DNA of 64,000 bases from JBGAMH01 sp044222045 (GCA_044222045.1 JBGAOB010000001.1:53218-117217), one strand, 5' to 3'. Shown: positions 29,151 to 38,381, counted from the first letter of the stretch. Notes: generated by a model from the letters alone, not told the origin. Made by a program: numbers and translations.

Positions 29151-30524
29151 CTACGCCTGCTTCGCGAGCTCCTCGTACAGGTACGCGCAGCTCGTGGTGC
29201 CGCCGTGGAAGCTGCTGAGCGAGAACTTCTCGTTCGGCGCGTGCACCTGGTCGTCGTGCAGCGCGAAGCCCATCAGGATGCACGGCACCGGCCCGTGCGT
29301 CTTCTGGAACGTGGCCATCACCGGGATCGAGCCGCCCTCGCAGATGAGGCCCGGCGCCTTGCCCCACGCACGCTCCAGCGCGCGCACGGCGGCGCGCAGC
29401 ATCGGGTGGGCGGGGTCGGTGCGCCACGGCAGCGCGCCGTGCAGGTCGATCACCTTCACCGTGACGCCCGGAGGCGCCAGCGCCCGCACGTGCGACTCGA
29501 AGCTGCGGAAGATCTCGTCGGGGTCCTGGTCGGGCACCAGCCGCATGCTGATCTTGGCCGCCGCGAACGACGGCAGCACGGTCTTGGCGCCCTCGCCGGT
29601 GTAGCCGCTCCACATGCCGTTCACGTCGAGCGTGGGACGCGACCAGATGCGCTCCAGCGTGGTGAAGCCCTTCTCGCCGAACGGCGCGGGCGCGCCGCTC
29701 TCGTGCAGGAAACCCTTTTCGTCGAACGGCAGCGCCGCGAACGCCGCGCGCTCGTCCGCACTCAGCGCACGCACGCGGTCGTAGCAGCCCGGCACCGTGA
29801 TGCGCCCGTCGGCGTCCTTGAGCCCGGCGATGATCGTGGCGAGCGCGTTCGCGGGGTTCTGCACCGCGCCGCCGAACTCGCCCGAGTGCAGGTCGCGCGC
29901 GGGGCCGGTGACCTCCACCTGCGCGTAGATCAGCCCGCGCAGGCCGTACGTGAGCGCCGGCTGGTCGGGCCCGAGCATGCTCGTGTCGCTCACCAGGATC
30001 ACGTCCGCGTCGAGCTGCTTGCGCCACTCCAGCAGGAACGGCTCCAGCGCGTCGCTGCCCGATTCCTCCTCGCCCTCGATCACCATCTTCAGGTTGATCG
30101 GCAGCCTGCCGCTGGTTTTCAGGTGCGCCTCGATCGCGGACAGGTGCATGTACACCTGCCCCTTGTCGTCGCACGCGCCGCGCGCGTAGAGCTTGCCGTC
30201 GCGCAGCGTGGGCTCGAACGGCGGCGTGTGCCACAGGTCGAGCGGTTCCACCGGCTGCACGTCGTAGTGTCCGTACAGCAGCGCGGTGGGCGCGCCGGGC
30301 GCCCCGAGCCATTCCGCGTACACCACCGGGTGGCCCGAGGTGGGTACCACCTCGGCGCGCGACAGGCCGATGGCCTTCAGGTGCGCCACGATGTGCTCCG
30401 CGCAGCGCAGCACGTCCTCCTTGTGTTCGCTGCGGGCGCTCACGCTGGGAATGCGCAGCACCGCCTTCAGGTTGTCGAGGAAGCGATCGCGGTTCTGTGC
30501 GAGGTACTGGTCGAGCGCGGACAT
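29151..30524 (-). CDS. M20-family dipeptidase (CNDP-like)
   Basis: 457 residues from MSALDQYLAQNRDRFLDNLK. Metal-binding motifs: 'ALLYGHYDVQPVEP' (H87, D89), 'ARGACDDKGQVYMHL' (D119/D120) and 'VIEGEEESGS' (E152, E153), the arrangement of the M20F / carnosine-dipeptidase group. 'DLHSGEFGGAVQNPANALAT' marks the lid domain. It is a predicted cytosolic dipeptidase that removes a C-terminal amino acid from dipeptides, with two zinc or manganese ions. It is transcribed on its own. Confidence 0.93.
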   Translation of the reverse strand: MSALDQYLAQNRDRFLDNLKAVLRIPSVSARSEHKEDVLRCAEHIVAHLKAIGLSRAEVVPTSGHPVVYAEWLGAPGAPTALLYGHYDVQPVEPLDLWHTPPFEPTLRDGKLYARGACDDKGQVYMHLSAIEAHLKTSGRLPINLKMVIEGEEESGSDALEPFLLEWRKQLDADVILVSDTSMLGPDQPALTYGLRGLIYAQVEVTGPARDLHSGEFGGAVQNPANALATIIAGLKDADGRITVPGCYDRVRALSADERAAFAALPFDEKGFLHESGAPAPFGEKGFTTLERIWSRPTLDVNGMWSGYTGEGAKTVLPSFAAAKISMRLVPDQDPDEIFRSFESHVRALAPPGVTVKVIDLHGALPWRTDPAHPMLRAAVRALERAWGKAPGLICEGGSIPVMATFQKTHGPVPCILMGFALHDDQVHAPNEKFSLSSFHGGTTSCAYLYEELAKQA

Positions 30525-30785
30525 GACGGGAACTCCGGACCGGGAGGAAGAGTCGTCACCACGAGTCGCGGCACTGTAGCGCCGGAATCCCCGGGTCGCG
30601 AGCGATCCCGGCCGTGCCGCGCATCGCGGACCGGCGCAAATGCCGGCCCGTGCACATCCGGACGCAGGGCCGCTCGTGAGAGTCACCGTTCGATCCACCG
30701 ACCAGCCACGACTCGCGCCTTTACACCGCCGCGGGCCTTCTGACACTCTGCCCTCGCCCTTCTCCCGAGAGGTTCACGCGACGCC

Positions 30786-30995
30786 ATGCAGATCCAGATC
30801 CTTCGAAACGAGTGCTGCGGCAACGGAACGTGCTGCGAGATCGCGCCCGCCGTGTTCGCGATCGACAGCAAGAGCAAGTCGACCGTTCTGGACCCCGAAG
30901 CCGACACGCCCGCCAAGGTGCTCGAGGCGGCCGAGGCCTGTCCGTGCTCGGCGATCCTGGTGATGGACGACGAAGGTGAAGTGATCTTCCCGTGA
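30786..30995 (+). CDS. Small single-cluster ferredoxin
   Basis: 69 residues, behind GAGAGG. The pattern is C10-x5-C16 with glycines at 12 and 14, followed by 'EIAPAVFAID' and 'EACPCSAI' (C52, C54). This is the layout of small 3Fe-4S/4Fe-4S ferredoxins that serve cytochromes P450 and other oxygenases. Extra cysteines at 11, 17 and 54 leave the exact cluster type open. It is a soluble electron carrier. The next gene overlaps it by 4 nt, so the two are co-translated. It may also serve the 2-oxoacid oxidoreductase about 4 kb away (inference). Confidence 0.88.
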   Translation: MQIQILRNECCGNGTCCEIAPAVFAIDSKSKSTVLDPEADTPAKVLEAAEACPCSAILVMDDEGEVIFP

Positions 30996-31393
30996 GCCCT
31001 CCGCGCTTCCCGCTGCGGCTGGAGCCGTGGCGGCTGGCGGTCTGCCGCTTTCCCGCCGATGCGCCGCTGCCCGCGTGGGTCTTCCACGAGAGCCCCACGT
31101 TCTGGAGCCTCACGCGCACGCCCGACGAACTCTCGCTGGTGTGCCCCGAGGACGACCTGCCGCCGTCCGTGCAGGAGCACGTCGAACGCGGCTGGCGCGC
31201 GTTCGGCCTCGTGGGCCCGGTGCCGTTCACCACGACCGGCGTGATCCACGCCCTGACCGAACCGCTCGCGAAAGCCGGCGTGCCGGTGTTCGTGCTGAGC
31301 ACGTTCGACACCGACTGGCTGCTGGTGCGCGAGACGGTCTTCGATCGAGCGCTCGAAGTGCTCCGCCAGCACTACGAGGTGCGCGAAAGCTGA
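30992..31393 (+). CDS. ACT-domain protein
   Basis: 133 residues with a GTG start overlapping the ferredoxin stop (GTGA). It matches the stand-alone double ACT family (ACT_7/CASTOR-like): 'LEPWRLAVCRFPADAPLPAW', 'FWSLTRTPDELSLVCPEDDL', 'PFTTTGVIHALTEPLAKAGV', 'PVFVLSTFDTDWLLV'. Such proteins bind amino acids and usually regulate metabolism. The pairing with a ferredoxin is unexplained. Confidence 0.88.
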   Translation: MSPPRFPLRLEPWRLAVCRFPADAPLPAWVFHESPTFWSLTRTPDELSLVCPEDDLPPSVQEHVERGWRAFGLVGPVPFTTTGVIHALTEPLAKAGVPVFVLSTFDTDWLLVRETVFDRALEVLRQHYEVRES

Positions 31394-31434
31394 CGGCGCG
31401 ACTTCACGACGATTTGAGTTGACGTGTGTCGGCG

Positions 31435-31470
31435 ATGGCGGAGCGCGCGGTCCACGACGCACTCCGCCAT
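31435..31470 (+). terminator. Hairpin after the ferredoxin-ACT operon
   Basis: Perfect 9-bp inverted repeat atggcggag / ctccgccat with an 18-nt loop, 41 nt after the ACT gene stop and followed by 'ttcaat'. Probable terminator. Confidence 0.5.
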
Positions 31471-31638
31471 TTCAATGGTGCGTGCGTGGCGTGGCCGTGG
31501 ACGGCGCGAAGGGCGTGGATTGCGATTCCGCGAGGGCCCACGCGCGATCGCGTCCGAGCGCGCGTGGGGCTGCGCGGAAAACACGCGTGGTACAAAGCAG
31601 GTGCCCCGCGAGAACTCGCCCCCGAAGCGAGTGACGTC

Positions 31639-32847
31639 ATGCCGATGCAGCCCATCTACGGCGCCATGGACGATCTGCAGATCTTGGATCTGCTCGACTA
31701 CACGCTGTCCGTGGTGCGCGCCAACACGGTCGAGCTGTTGCTGCTGCTCAACGAGGTGGAACGCCGCGGGCTCTACGGGCCCGAGGGCTGCCGCTCGATG
31801 TTCGAATACTGCCGCGACGTGCACCACATGTCCGAGGATGTGGCGTACCACCGGCTGCGCACTGCCCGGGCGGCCCGGCGATGGCCGGAGATCCTGCCGA
31901 TGATCGAGGACGGCCGGCTGACCGTGACCGGCGTGAGCCTGCTCTCGAAGCACCTGCGGCCCGACAACGCCGAGGAGTTGATCGCGACATCGGTGCACCA
32001 GCCGCTCAAGGCGATCCGGCGGATGCTGGCCGAGCGCTTCCCGAGCGCCGACGTGCCGACGAGTCTCGTGCCGCTGGGTGCGACGCCCGCGAATCCACCC
32101 GTATCGATACGGGTAGGCACCATCGGATCGACGGAATCCGCGGAGTCGATGGAACCACTTCCGACCGCGGAGCCGCCGGCCCCGCAGCGATTCGCGCTCA
32201 CGGTCACGATCGACCAGGAGGCGCACGACCTGCTGCGATACGCGCAGTCGCTGGTCGGCCCGGATGTCGCGCCGGGTGACGTGTCCGAAGTGCTCAAGCG
32301 CGCGCTGGCCGCCTACGCTGAGAAGCTCGAGCGCACGAAGCTCGGCGCCGGCACCGGTCGCTCGCGGGCATCCGACGATCCACGCTACGTGCCCGTGGCC
32401 GTGCGCCGCGAGGTGTGGGAGCGCGATGGCGGGCAGTGCACGTTCGTCGGTGCCGACGGCCATCGCTGCGAGTGCCGCGACGGGCTCCAGTTCGACCACG
32501 TGAAGCCCGTGGGCAAGGGCGGCGATGGGAACGCCGCGTCCAACGTGCGGCTGCTCTGCGACACGCACAATCGTCTCGAAGCCGACCGTGCGTACGGCGC
32601 AGGTTTCATGCAGGCCAAGGTCGAGGCCGCGCGGGCCTCGGCGGGTGGCCACGACGAGCGCGAGTCGGCGTCGATGGCGCCGAGCCTACGGGCCGCACGC
32701 ACCGAGGATCAGGACGAAGCCCGCATCAACGCCGCGCTGCGGCATGCGCGCGCCACGGGTCGGTCGCCCGGCGAGGTCTTGAACTCTGGCAGGGCCGCGG
32801 CCATGGCCATGGCGGAGCTGGATCGCCTGTTCTCGAAAGCCGGGTAG
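31639..32847 (+). CDS. HNH endonuclease-domain protein
   Basis: 402 residues from MPMQPIYGAMDDLQILDLLD; a more upstream start in the same frame cannot be excluded. The N-terminal 130 residues are helical ('RRGLYGPEGCRSMFEYCRDV', 'RRWPEILPMIEDGRLTVTGV'), as in the large HNH family related to DUF222. The HNH motif is complete: 'RRE..ERDGGQCTFVG', 'LQFDHVKPVGKGGDG' (H287) and 'NVRLLCDTHNRLEA' (H310), with cysteines for a structural zinc. It is a predicted metal-dependent nuclease; many bacteria carry scattered copies of this family and their role is unclear. A variable Pro/Ser-rich linker contains a perfect 18-bp palindrome. Confidence 0.88.
   Translation: MPMQPIYGAMDDLQILDLLDYTLSVVRANTVELLLLLNEVERRGLYGPEGCRSMFEYCRDVHHMSEDVAYHRLRTARAARRWPEILPMIEDGRLTVTGVSLLSKHLRPDNAEELIATSVHQPLKAIRRMLAERFPSADVPTSLVPLGATPANPPVSIRVGTIGSTESAESMEPLPTAEPPAPQRFALTVTIDQEAHDLLRYAQSLVGPDVAPGDVSEVLKRALAAYAEKLERTKLGAGTGRSRASDDPRYVPVAVRREVWERDGGQCTFVGADGHRCECRDGLQFDHVKPVGKGGDGNAASNVRLLCDTHNRLEADRAYGAGFMQAKVEAARASAGGHDERESASMAPSLRAARTEDQDEARINAALRHARATGRSPGEVLNSGRAAAMAMAELDRLFSKAG
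32097..32114. repeat. 18-bp perfect palindrome inside the HNH gene
   Basis: acccgtatcgatacgggt is its own reverse complement and lies in the part coding for the low-complexity linker of the HNH protein (reads PVSIRV). The surroundings are less GC-rich than the rest of the gene. It could be an inserted palindromic repeat unit, a protein-binding site or chance. Confidence 0.5.
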
Positions 32848-32903
32848 CGTGGCCTGCGCGCAAGTCGAGAGCGGGTAGCGCCGGAATCGCGCGCGGTTCC
32901 GCC

Positions 32904-33689
32904 TCAGTCCCGCACGCGCTTGGCCGCTGCGATCACGCACGGCGGGTGGTACTGCACGTCGTCGCCGTGGGCGAGCACGCCGAGTCGCTGGCGCGCGGCC
33001 GCGCTCGCGCCGAGCAGCAGGCGCTTCGCGCGCTCAAACGTGTCGCTGGACGCTCCGGCCTCGGCGAGCCACGCGAGCAGCGAGCGCCCCGCTTCGCGCT
33101 CGTAGTGCGGCGCCTCCACCCACTCGGTGCGCAGCCCCGGCGTGGCGCCCAGCGCCTCGCGCCACGCGTCCTCGCCCATCAGCCGCGGCGCGCCCGGGCC
33201 GCGAAGTGCTTCGAGCGCGGCCAGCACCGCGTCGTCCTCGGCCTCCCCCGTGAGGGCCGCGTCCACCACGCCCAGCCGCGCGCCCGGCGTCATCACGCGA
33301 GCCGCCTCGCGCAGGAACGCGCGCACGTCGGCGAAGTGACGCGCCGCGTGCCGGCACGACACCAGCTGCACGCACGCGTCGCGCAGCGGCAGCACGCACG
33401 CGTCGGCCTGCACGCGCGGCGGCACGAGCCGGCCCGCGCGGCGCGACTCCAGCGCCAGCGCGCCGAGCATCACGCGCGAGAGGTCCAGCGCGATCACGCG
33501 GCCCACGAACGGCCCCGCCGTGCGCGCGAACGATCCCGGGCCGCTGCCCACGTCGAGCAGCGTCTCGTCCACGATCGGGTCCAGGTGCTCGAGCAGCCGG
33601 TGGCGGGTGTCGCCCTCCACGAGTTCGGCGCTCGACGCGTAGGTGCGCGCGCGGTCGTCGAACTCCGCGGCGGTCTCGCGAACGCTCAT
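32904..33689 (-). CDS. SAM-dependent methyltransferase
   Basis: 261 residues from MSVRETAAEFDDRARTYASS with GGAGG 7 nt upstream. Class I Rossmann motif I is 'ETLLDVGSGPGSFARTAG'. It continues with 'GRVIALDLSRVML', 'VQADACVLPLRDACVQLVSC' and 'ARVMTPGARLGVVDAAL', as in UbiE/Methyltransf_11 proteins acting on small molecules. The substrate is not identifiable; it could be a quinone or lipid methylase. It stands alone, downstream of the oxidoreductase operon on the same strand. Confidence 0.88.
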   Translation of the reverse strand: MSVRETAAEFDDRARTYASSAELVEGDTRHRLLEHLDPIVDETLLDVGSGPGSFARTAGPFVGRVIALDLSRVMLGALALESRRAGRLVPPRVQADACVLPLRDACVQLVSCRHAARHFADVRAFLREAARVMTPGARLGVVDAALTGEAEDDAVLAALEALRGPGAPRLMGEDAWREALGATPGLRTEWVEAPHYEREAGRSLLAWLAEAGASSDTFERAKRLLLGASAAARQRLGVLAHGDDVQYHPPCVIAAAKRVRD

Positions 33690-33855
33690 CGCGACCTCCG
33701 GAACGCGACCGAGCCCGCCGCCTGGCCCGGGCCGGTGGTCCTCTGCCCGGACGCGCTCATCGGCAGCGAGCCGTCGGGGCTCGCGATCACGTCGGGCGAC
33801 GGCGCGCGCAGGTCGTTCGACGCTCCCGGCGACGCGATCGGAACGAGGCCGCGCC

Positions 33856-34257
33856 TCACCATCCGAGCACGCTCCGACGCGCCGGGCCGAGGAGGGTGAC
33901 GAGCAGGATGGTCGCCACCGCGGCCACCACGCCGTGCGCGAAGTTGCCCGCCCACAGGTCGAGCGCGACGACCCCTGCACCGAGCGCGAGTTGCAGGCGG
34001 TACGCCCACGGCCGCATGCGCCACAGCCACGGCAGCGTGCCGAGGTAGGCGATCGGCACGATCACGAGCGCTCGCACCAGTGCGGGCGACAGGCGGGGGA
34101 ACTGCGCGGCCGTCGCATCGGCGAGCGCGGTGGTCTTGTACAGCCCCGCGAGGTTGCCCAGCGCGAGCAGCACGAGCAGCACGGAGAGCGCGACGGGGCG
34201 CCGGGCCGTGAGCCCGACGCCCCCGCGCGCTTCCGCCGATGCCGGCGCCGGGCTCAT
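33856..34257 (-). CDS. Small four-helix membrane protein, unknown
   Basis: 133 residues from MSPAPASAEARGGVGLTARR. The start overlaps the stop of korB by 4 nt, so it is the last gene of that operon. About four hydrophobic segments are visible ('VALSVLLVLLALGNLAGLY', 'ALVRALVIVPIAYLGTLPW', 'LQLALGAGVVALDLWAG', 'HGVVAAVATILLVTLLG'). I do not recognise a family. The operon position suggests a link to the oxidoreductase, but it might be incidental. Confidence 0.7.
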   Translation of the reverse strand: MSPAPASAEARGGVGLTARRPVALSVLLVLLALGNLAGLYKTTALADATAAQFPRLSPALVRALVIVPIAYLGTLPWLWRMRPWAYRLQLALGAGVVALDLWAGNFAHGVVAAVATILLVTLLGPARRSVLGW

Positions 34258-35330
34258 CCGCCCCCGCCCGCGGCCTCCACCTGGCCTTCGCGGTACTGCC
34301 GCATGATCTCGTCGAGCACCGCCTTGGGCGGGCGCACCATGCTTTGCGGCAGCGTGGCGACGGGTGCGTCCACCAGGTTCAGCTCGTCGGTGAACGGGCG
34401 CGATTCGCGGTCGTAGTAGATGAGGCCGGTGATCAGCCGCTGGTCGCGACGCGCCTCGTGCAGCAGCGTCATGGCGCGCACCGCGTCGGACGGGTCGTAG
34501 TCCTCGCCGAGCTTCTTCAGCACGATCCACGAGCCGTCGGGCATCTTCACCTCGCGCGTGGTGCCGGGCTCGTACTCCACCTTGATGTCCTCGAAGTAGG
34601 GCACGTAGTCGATGTCGTGCAGCGGCGAATCGTGCTCCTTCACGGCGGCGTACGACTTGGTGCTGCCCTCGTGGTCGGCGAACGTCACGCACGGGCTGAT
34701 CACGTCCACGAGCGCCGTGCCCTTGTGCGCGAACGCGGCCTTGAGCAGCGGACGCAGCTGCTTCTGGTCCCCCGAGAACGAGCGCGCCACGAACCCGCAG
34801 CCCAGCTCGATCGCGAGCGAGCACAGGTCGATCGGCGTGAGCGTGTTCGCCTCGCCGCCCTTGCGCGTGCTGCCCAGGTCGGCGGTGGCGCTGAACTGGC
34901 CCTTCGTGAGCCCGTACACGCCGTTGTTCTCGACGATGTACACGGCCGGCACGTTGCGCCGCAGCATGTGCACGAAGTGGCCCATGCCGATGCTGGCCGA
35001 GTCGCCGTCGCCCGACACGCCGATGCACAGCAGCTGGTGGTTCGCGCAGTGCGCGCCGGTGGCCACCGCGGGCATGCGCCCGTGCACGGCGTTGAAACCG
35101 TGCGAGTGGCCGAGGAAGTACGCGGGCGTCTTGCTGGAGCAGCCGATGCCCGAGAACTTCGCCACCTTGTGCGGCTCGAGCCCGGCTTCGTACGCGGCCT
35201 GGATGATGCCGCCGGTGATGGCGTTGTGCCCGCAACCGGGACACAGCGTGGTCTTGGCGCCGTCGTAGTCGGCGCGCGTCAGGCCGATGCGGTTGGTGTT
35301 GCCGGCCGGAGGCGTGGTCGCGGTGCTCAT
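34254..35330 (-). CDS. korB: 2-oxoacid:ferredoxin oxidoreductase, beta subunit
   Basis: 358 residues from MSTATTPPAGNTNRIGLTRA. The thiamine-diphosphate-binding subunit: 'TTLCPGCGHNAITGGIIQAA', 'IGCSSKTPAYFLGHSHGFN', then the TPP motif 'GVSGDGDSASIGMGHFVHML' ending with 'ENNGVYGLTKGQ'. It oxidatively decarboxylates a 2-oxoacid, probably 2-oxoglutarate, to the acyl-CoA with reduction of ferredoxin. The cysteines around CPGC and GCSSK fit 4Fe-4S binding. It overlaps korA by 4 nt. Confidence 0.94.
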   Translation of the reverse strand: MSTATTPPAGNTNRIGLTRADYDGAKTTLCPGCGHNAITGGIIQAAYEAGLEPHKVAKFSGIGCSSKTPAYFLGHSHGFNAVHGRMPAVATGAHCANHQLLCIGVSGDGDSASIGMGHFVHMLRRNVPAVYIVENNGVYGLTKGQFSATADLGSTRKGGEANTLTPIDLCSLAIELGCGFVARSFSGDQKQLRPLLKAAFAHKGTALVDVISPCVTFADHEGSTKSYAAVKEHDSPLHDIDYVPYFEDIKVEYEPGTTREVKMPDGSWIVLKKLGEDYDPSDAVRAMTLLHEARRDQRLITGLIYYDRESRPFTDELNLVDAPVATLPQSMVRPPKAVLDEIMRQYREGQVEAAGGGG

Positions 35331-37135
35331 CGGGCAACTCCTTCCGCCACGGCGCGGCCTTCGTGGGCCAGCACGCCGTCGGTCACGGTCTTCGCGTCGA
35401 TCGGCAGTCCGTCGTAGTGCAGCACCGAGCGGATGCGGCCGGCCAGCTCGGGCGCTTCGAGCTTGAGCCGCTCGGCCATCTGGCCGTCGCGGTTCTGCTC
35501 GACCACGTAGATCGCGCGGTGCTTCGCCAGGAACTCGCGCACGCTGGCCGCGAACGGGAGCGCGCGGATGCGCAGGTACGAGGCCTTCACGCCGGCCGCG
35601 GCGAGCTGGGCCTGCGACTCGATCACCGCCCAGTGCGACGAACCGAACGCGACCAGCCCCACGTCGGCGCCGGCCATCTCGAACGCCTCGGGCGCGGGCA
35701 CCAGCGCGCGCGCGGTGTCGTACTTCTTCTTCAGCCGGTCCATGTTGCGCACGTACGTTTCGGGGCTCTCGGTGTAGCGGGCCGCTTCGTCGTGGCCGGA
35801 GCCGCGCGTGAAGTACGTGCCCTTCCAGTTCGGATTGCCGGGAATCGTGCGGTACGGAATGCCGTCGCCGTCCACGTCGCGGTAGCGCTCGAACTTCGCG
35901 ACCTTCTCGAGGTCGTCGGCGTTCAGCACCTTGCCGCGGTCCATCGGCTTCTCGGGGTACTGGAACGCGTCGCTCATCCACAGGTTCATGCCGATGTCGA
36001 GATCGCTCAGCACGAACAGCGGCGTCTGCAGGCGCTCCGACAGGTCGAACGCGATCACGCCGAAGTCGAAGCACTCGCTCACCGACGCCGGCAGCAGCAC
36101 GGGGAACTGGGTGTCGCTGTGCGACAGACCCACGGCCTGCGACAGGTCGGCCTGCGACGTGCGCGTGGGCAGCCCCGTGCTGGGCCCGATGCGCTGGATG
36201 TTCCACACGACGCCCGGGATCTCGGCGTAGTAGCCGTAGCCCGCGAACTCACCCATCAGCGAGATGCCCGGGCCCGACGTGGCGGTCATCGAGCGCGCGC
36301 CGGCCCAGCTCGCGCCCAGCACCATGCCGATCGCGGCCAACTCGTCCTCGGCCTGCACCACCGCGTAAGTGGCCTTGCCGTCGGGCGCGTGGCGGTGCTT
36401 CTCGAGGAAGCCCATCAGCGCTTCGATCAGGCTGGACGAAGGCGTGATCGGGTACCACGTCACCACCGTGACGCCGCCGAACATCGTGCCGAGCGCGGCG
36501 GCGGTGTTGCCGTCGATCAGGATCTTGCCCGCCGTCTCGTTCATGCGCTCGAGCCGGTACGGGTGCAGCGACGCGTCGAGGCTGCCCGCGAACTCGAAGC
36601 CCGCCTTCACGGCGGCCTGGTTCAGCGCGAGCGCCTTCGGCTTGCCGCCGAGCTGCGCCACCAGCGCGCGCTCGATCTCGGCCAGTTCGATGCCGAGCAG
36701 CTTCGCGAGCACGCCCACGTAGATCATGTTCACCACCAGCCGGCGCAGCTTCACGTCGTTCGTGATGGGCTCCATGAGCTTGGCCATCGGCACGCGGTAG
36801 ACGATCCGGTCGGCCGGCGGATCCGGGAACTTGATCGCGTCGTTCGTCACGATCACGGTGCCGGGCCCCATCGACGCCACGTCCTCGGCGGCGGTCTCGG
36901 GGTTCATCACCACCAGGATCTCGTTCGTGCGGCGGCGCGCGATCCAGCCGTCCTTGCTGGCGCGGATCGTGAACCACGTGGGCAGGCCGGCGATGTTCGA
37001 CGGGAACAGGTTCTTGCCGCTGACCGGGATGCCCATCTGGAAGATGGCGCGCAGCAGCACGCTGTTCGCGGTCTGGCTGCCGGAGCCGTTGACCGTGGCC
37101 ACGTGGATGCAGAAGTCGTTGATGACGGGTTTCAC
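35327..37135 (-). CDS. korA: 2-oxoacid:ferredoxin oxidoreductase, fused gamma-alpha subunit
   Basis: 602 residues. Residues 1-190 are the gamma domain ('FCIHVATVNGSGSQTANSVL', 'NLFPSNIAGLPTWFTIRASK'). The rest is the pyrimidine-binding alpha domain ('VTWYPITPSSSLIEALMGFL', 'ARSMTATSGPGISLMGEFAG', 'LPTRTSQADLSQAV') with its C-terminal domain ('GSSHWAVIESQAQLAAAGVK'). This gamma-alpha fusion is typical of two-subunit 2-oxoglutarate:ferredoxin oxidoreductases. It works with korB and, probably, with the flavoprotein encoded just upstream. Confidence 0.94.
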   Translation of the reverse strand: MKPVINDFCIHVATVNGSGSQTANSVLLRAIFQMGIPVSGKNLFPSNIAGLPTWFTIRASKDGWIARRRTNEILVVMNPETAAEDVASMGPGTVIVTNDAIKFPDPPADRIVYRVPMAKLMEPITNDVKLRRLVVNMIYVGVLAKLLGIELAEIERALVAQLGGKPKALALNQAAVKAGFEFAGSLDASLHPYRLERMNETAGKILIDGNTAAALGTMFGGVTVVTWYPITPSSSLIEALMGFLEKHRHAPDGKATYAVVQAEDELAAIGMVLGASWAGARSMTATSGPGISLMGEFAGYGYYAEIPGVVWNIQRIGPSTGLPTRTSQADLSQAVGLSHSDTQFPVLLPASVSECFDFGVIAFDLSERLQTPLFVLSDLDIGMNLWMSDAFQYPEKPMDRGKVLNADDLEKVAKFERYRDVDGDGIPYRTIPGNPNWKGTYFTRGSGHDEAARYTESPETYVRNMDRLKKKYDTARALVPAPEAFEMAGADVGLVAFGSSHWAVIESQAQLAAAGVKASYLRIRALPFAASVREFLAKHRAIYVVEQNRDGQMAERLKLEAPELAGRIRSVLHYDGLPIDAKTVTDGVLAHEGRAVAEGVAR

Positions 37136-37171
37136 GCGGTTCGATCGGGCGAAGACGCCCGCTCCTTTCGT

Positions 37172-38155
37172 CTACGAATACAGGTCACCCATGGTCACGC
37201 GCGTCGGCTTGCGCACCCACGAGTAGGCCGAGTTCGCGGCCACGGCGCCCTCCTTGGACGCCGTGATGAGCAGCTTGTACTTGCCCTCGTACGTCACGAT
37301 GTCGCCGCACGCGAGCAGGCCCTCGATGTTGGTGCGCATCTGGCCGTCGACGAGGATGAGGTTGCCTTCCACCGTCACGCCCCAGCGCTTGACCGCGTCG
37401 AGGTTCACCGCGGCACCGATGTTGACCACCAGGTAGTCGCCGTCGACGCGTTCGGGTGCGTCGGCGCCCTTCGCCTGCACGAGCACGCCCACGAGCCGAC
37501 CGTGCTCCAGCAGCACTTCCTTCACGCGCGTGTTGAAGCGGGCCGCGATGCCGTACTCCTGCACCTTCTCGATGTTCGCTTCCATGCCCGTGAAGCGATC
37601 GAGTACCTGCAGCACGGTGACCGGGGCGCCCGCCTCGTGCGCGGCCTGCGCGCTCTCGAGGCCCGAATCGCCGCCTCCCACCACGATCACGCGCCGGCCG
37701 GCCACGCGCTTCTTCTCGGCCATGCGGTACGTGAGCTGGTCCTCGTCGAGGCCGTCCTCACCCGGCACCTTGAGCTTGCGGGGCTCGAACGCGCCGCCGC
37801 CGATGGCGATGACCACGCACTTCGTCTCGAGCTTGGAGGTCTCGCGGGTTTCCACGTTCAGCGCATCGAGCTCGAACGAGCCGTCCTCGCGGCGCACGAG
37901 GTCGGTGATCTTGATCTTCTCCATCATCTCGCAGCCCAGCTCGCGCGCGTGCTCCACGAGCGAGGCGGCCAGGTCGGCGCCGAGGATCTTGTGGTAGCCC
38001 GGCCAGTCGTGCACCGGCTTGTCGCCGTACAGCGAGATGAGCTGCCCGCCCAGGCGTCCGGCATCCACGACGAGGACCGACATCTTGCGCATGCGGCAGT
38101 ACATCCCGGCCGTGAGGCCGGCGGGGCCGCCGCCGATGATCAGCACCTCGTACAC
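37172..38155 (-). CDS. Ferredoxin-NADP reductase-like flavoprotein (thioredoxin-reductase family)
   Basis: 327 residues from a GTG at 38155 (VYEVLIIGGGPAGLTAGMYC), chosen by the family N-terminus and a GGAGG four bases before it. A GTG 14 codons earlier is possible. FAD motif GGGPAG; NAD(P) motif 'VIVVGGGDSGLESAQAAHEA'; second FAD motif 'IEGLLACGDI'. The CxxC redox pair of thioredoxin reductases is absent, which fits the type-2 ferredoxin-NADP+ reductases. It sits 36 nt upstream of korA in the same direction and probably links ferredoxin reduced by KorAB to NAD(P)H. Confidence 0.88.
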   Translation of the reverse strand: MYEVLIIGGGPAGLTAGMYCRMRKMSVLVVDAGRLGGQLISLYGDKPVHDWPGYHKILGADLAASLVEHARELGCEMMEKIKITDLVRREDGSFELDALNVETRETSKLETKCVVIAIGGGAFEPRKLKVPGEDGLDEDQLTYRMAEKKRVAGRRVIVVGGGDSGLESAQAAHEAGAPVTVLQVLDRFTGMEANIEKVQEYGIAARFNTRVKEVLLEHGRLVGVLVQAKGADAPERVDGDYLVVNIGAAVNLDAVKRWGVTVEGNLILVDGQMRTNIEGLLACGDIVTYEGKYKLLITASKEGAVAANSAYSWVRKPTRVTMGDLYS

Positions 38156-38381
38156 GACACCTCCGGAGTGCGCGAAACGCGAGCGAAGCGTGGCCACGTT
38201 ACGAGCCGCTTCGTCGGAGGGTCAAGTGCGGCGGGCGAGCTCCCGCGAATCGCGGCGGACCTCGCTTCTCATCACCGTTCGTCGACGGCCGGCGCCGTCG
38301 CGGCGAACCGCCGGCGCCCGTCGCGAACGCCCCGCCCGCGGGAGATCGGCCGCGTGCCGCACCGGCCGACTTCGCCTGTCG

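Noticed and set aside
37172..38155. Thioredoxin reductase
   Set aside because: The CxxC redox pair is missing and the gene is beside korA; a ferredoxin-NADP reductase-like role fits better.
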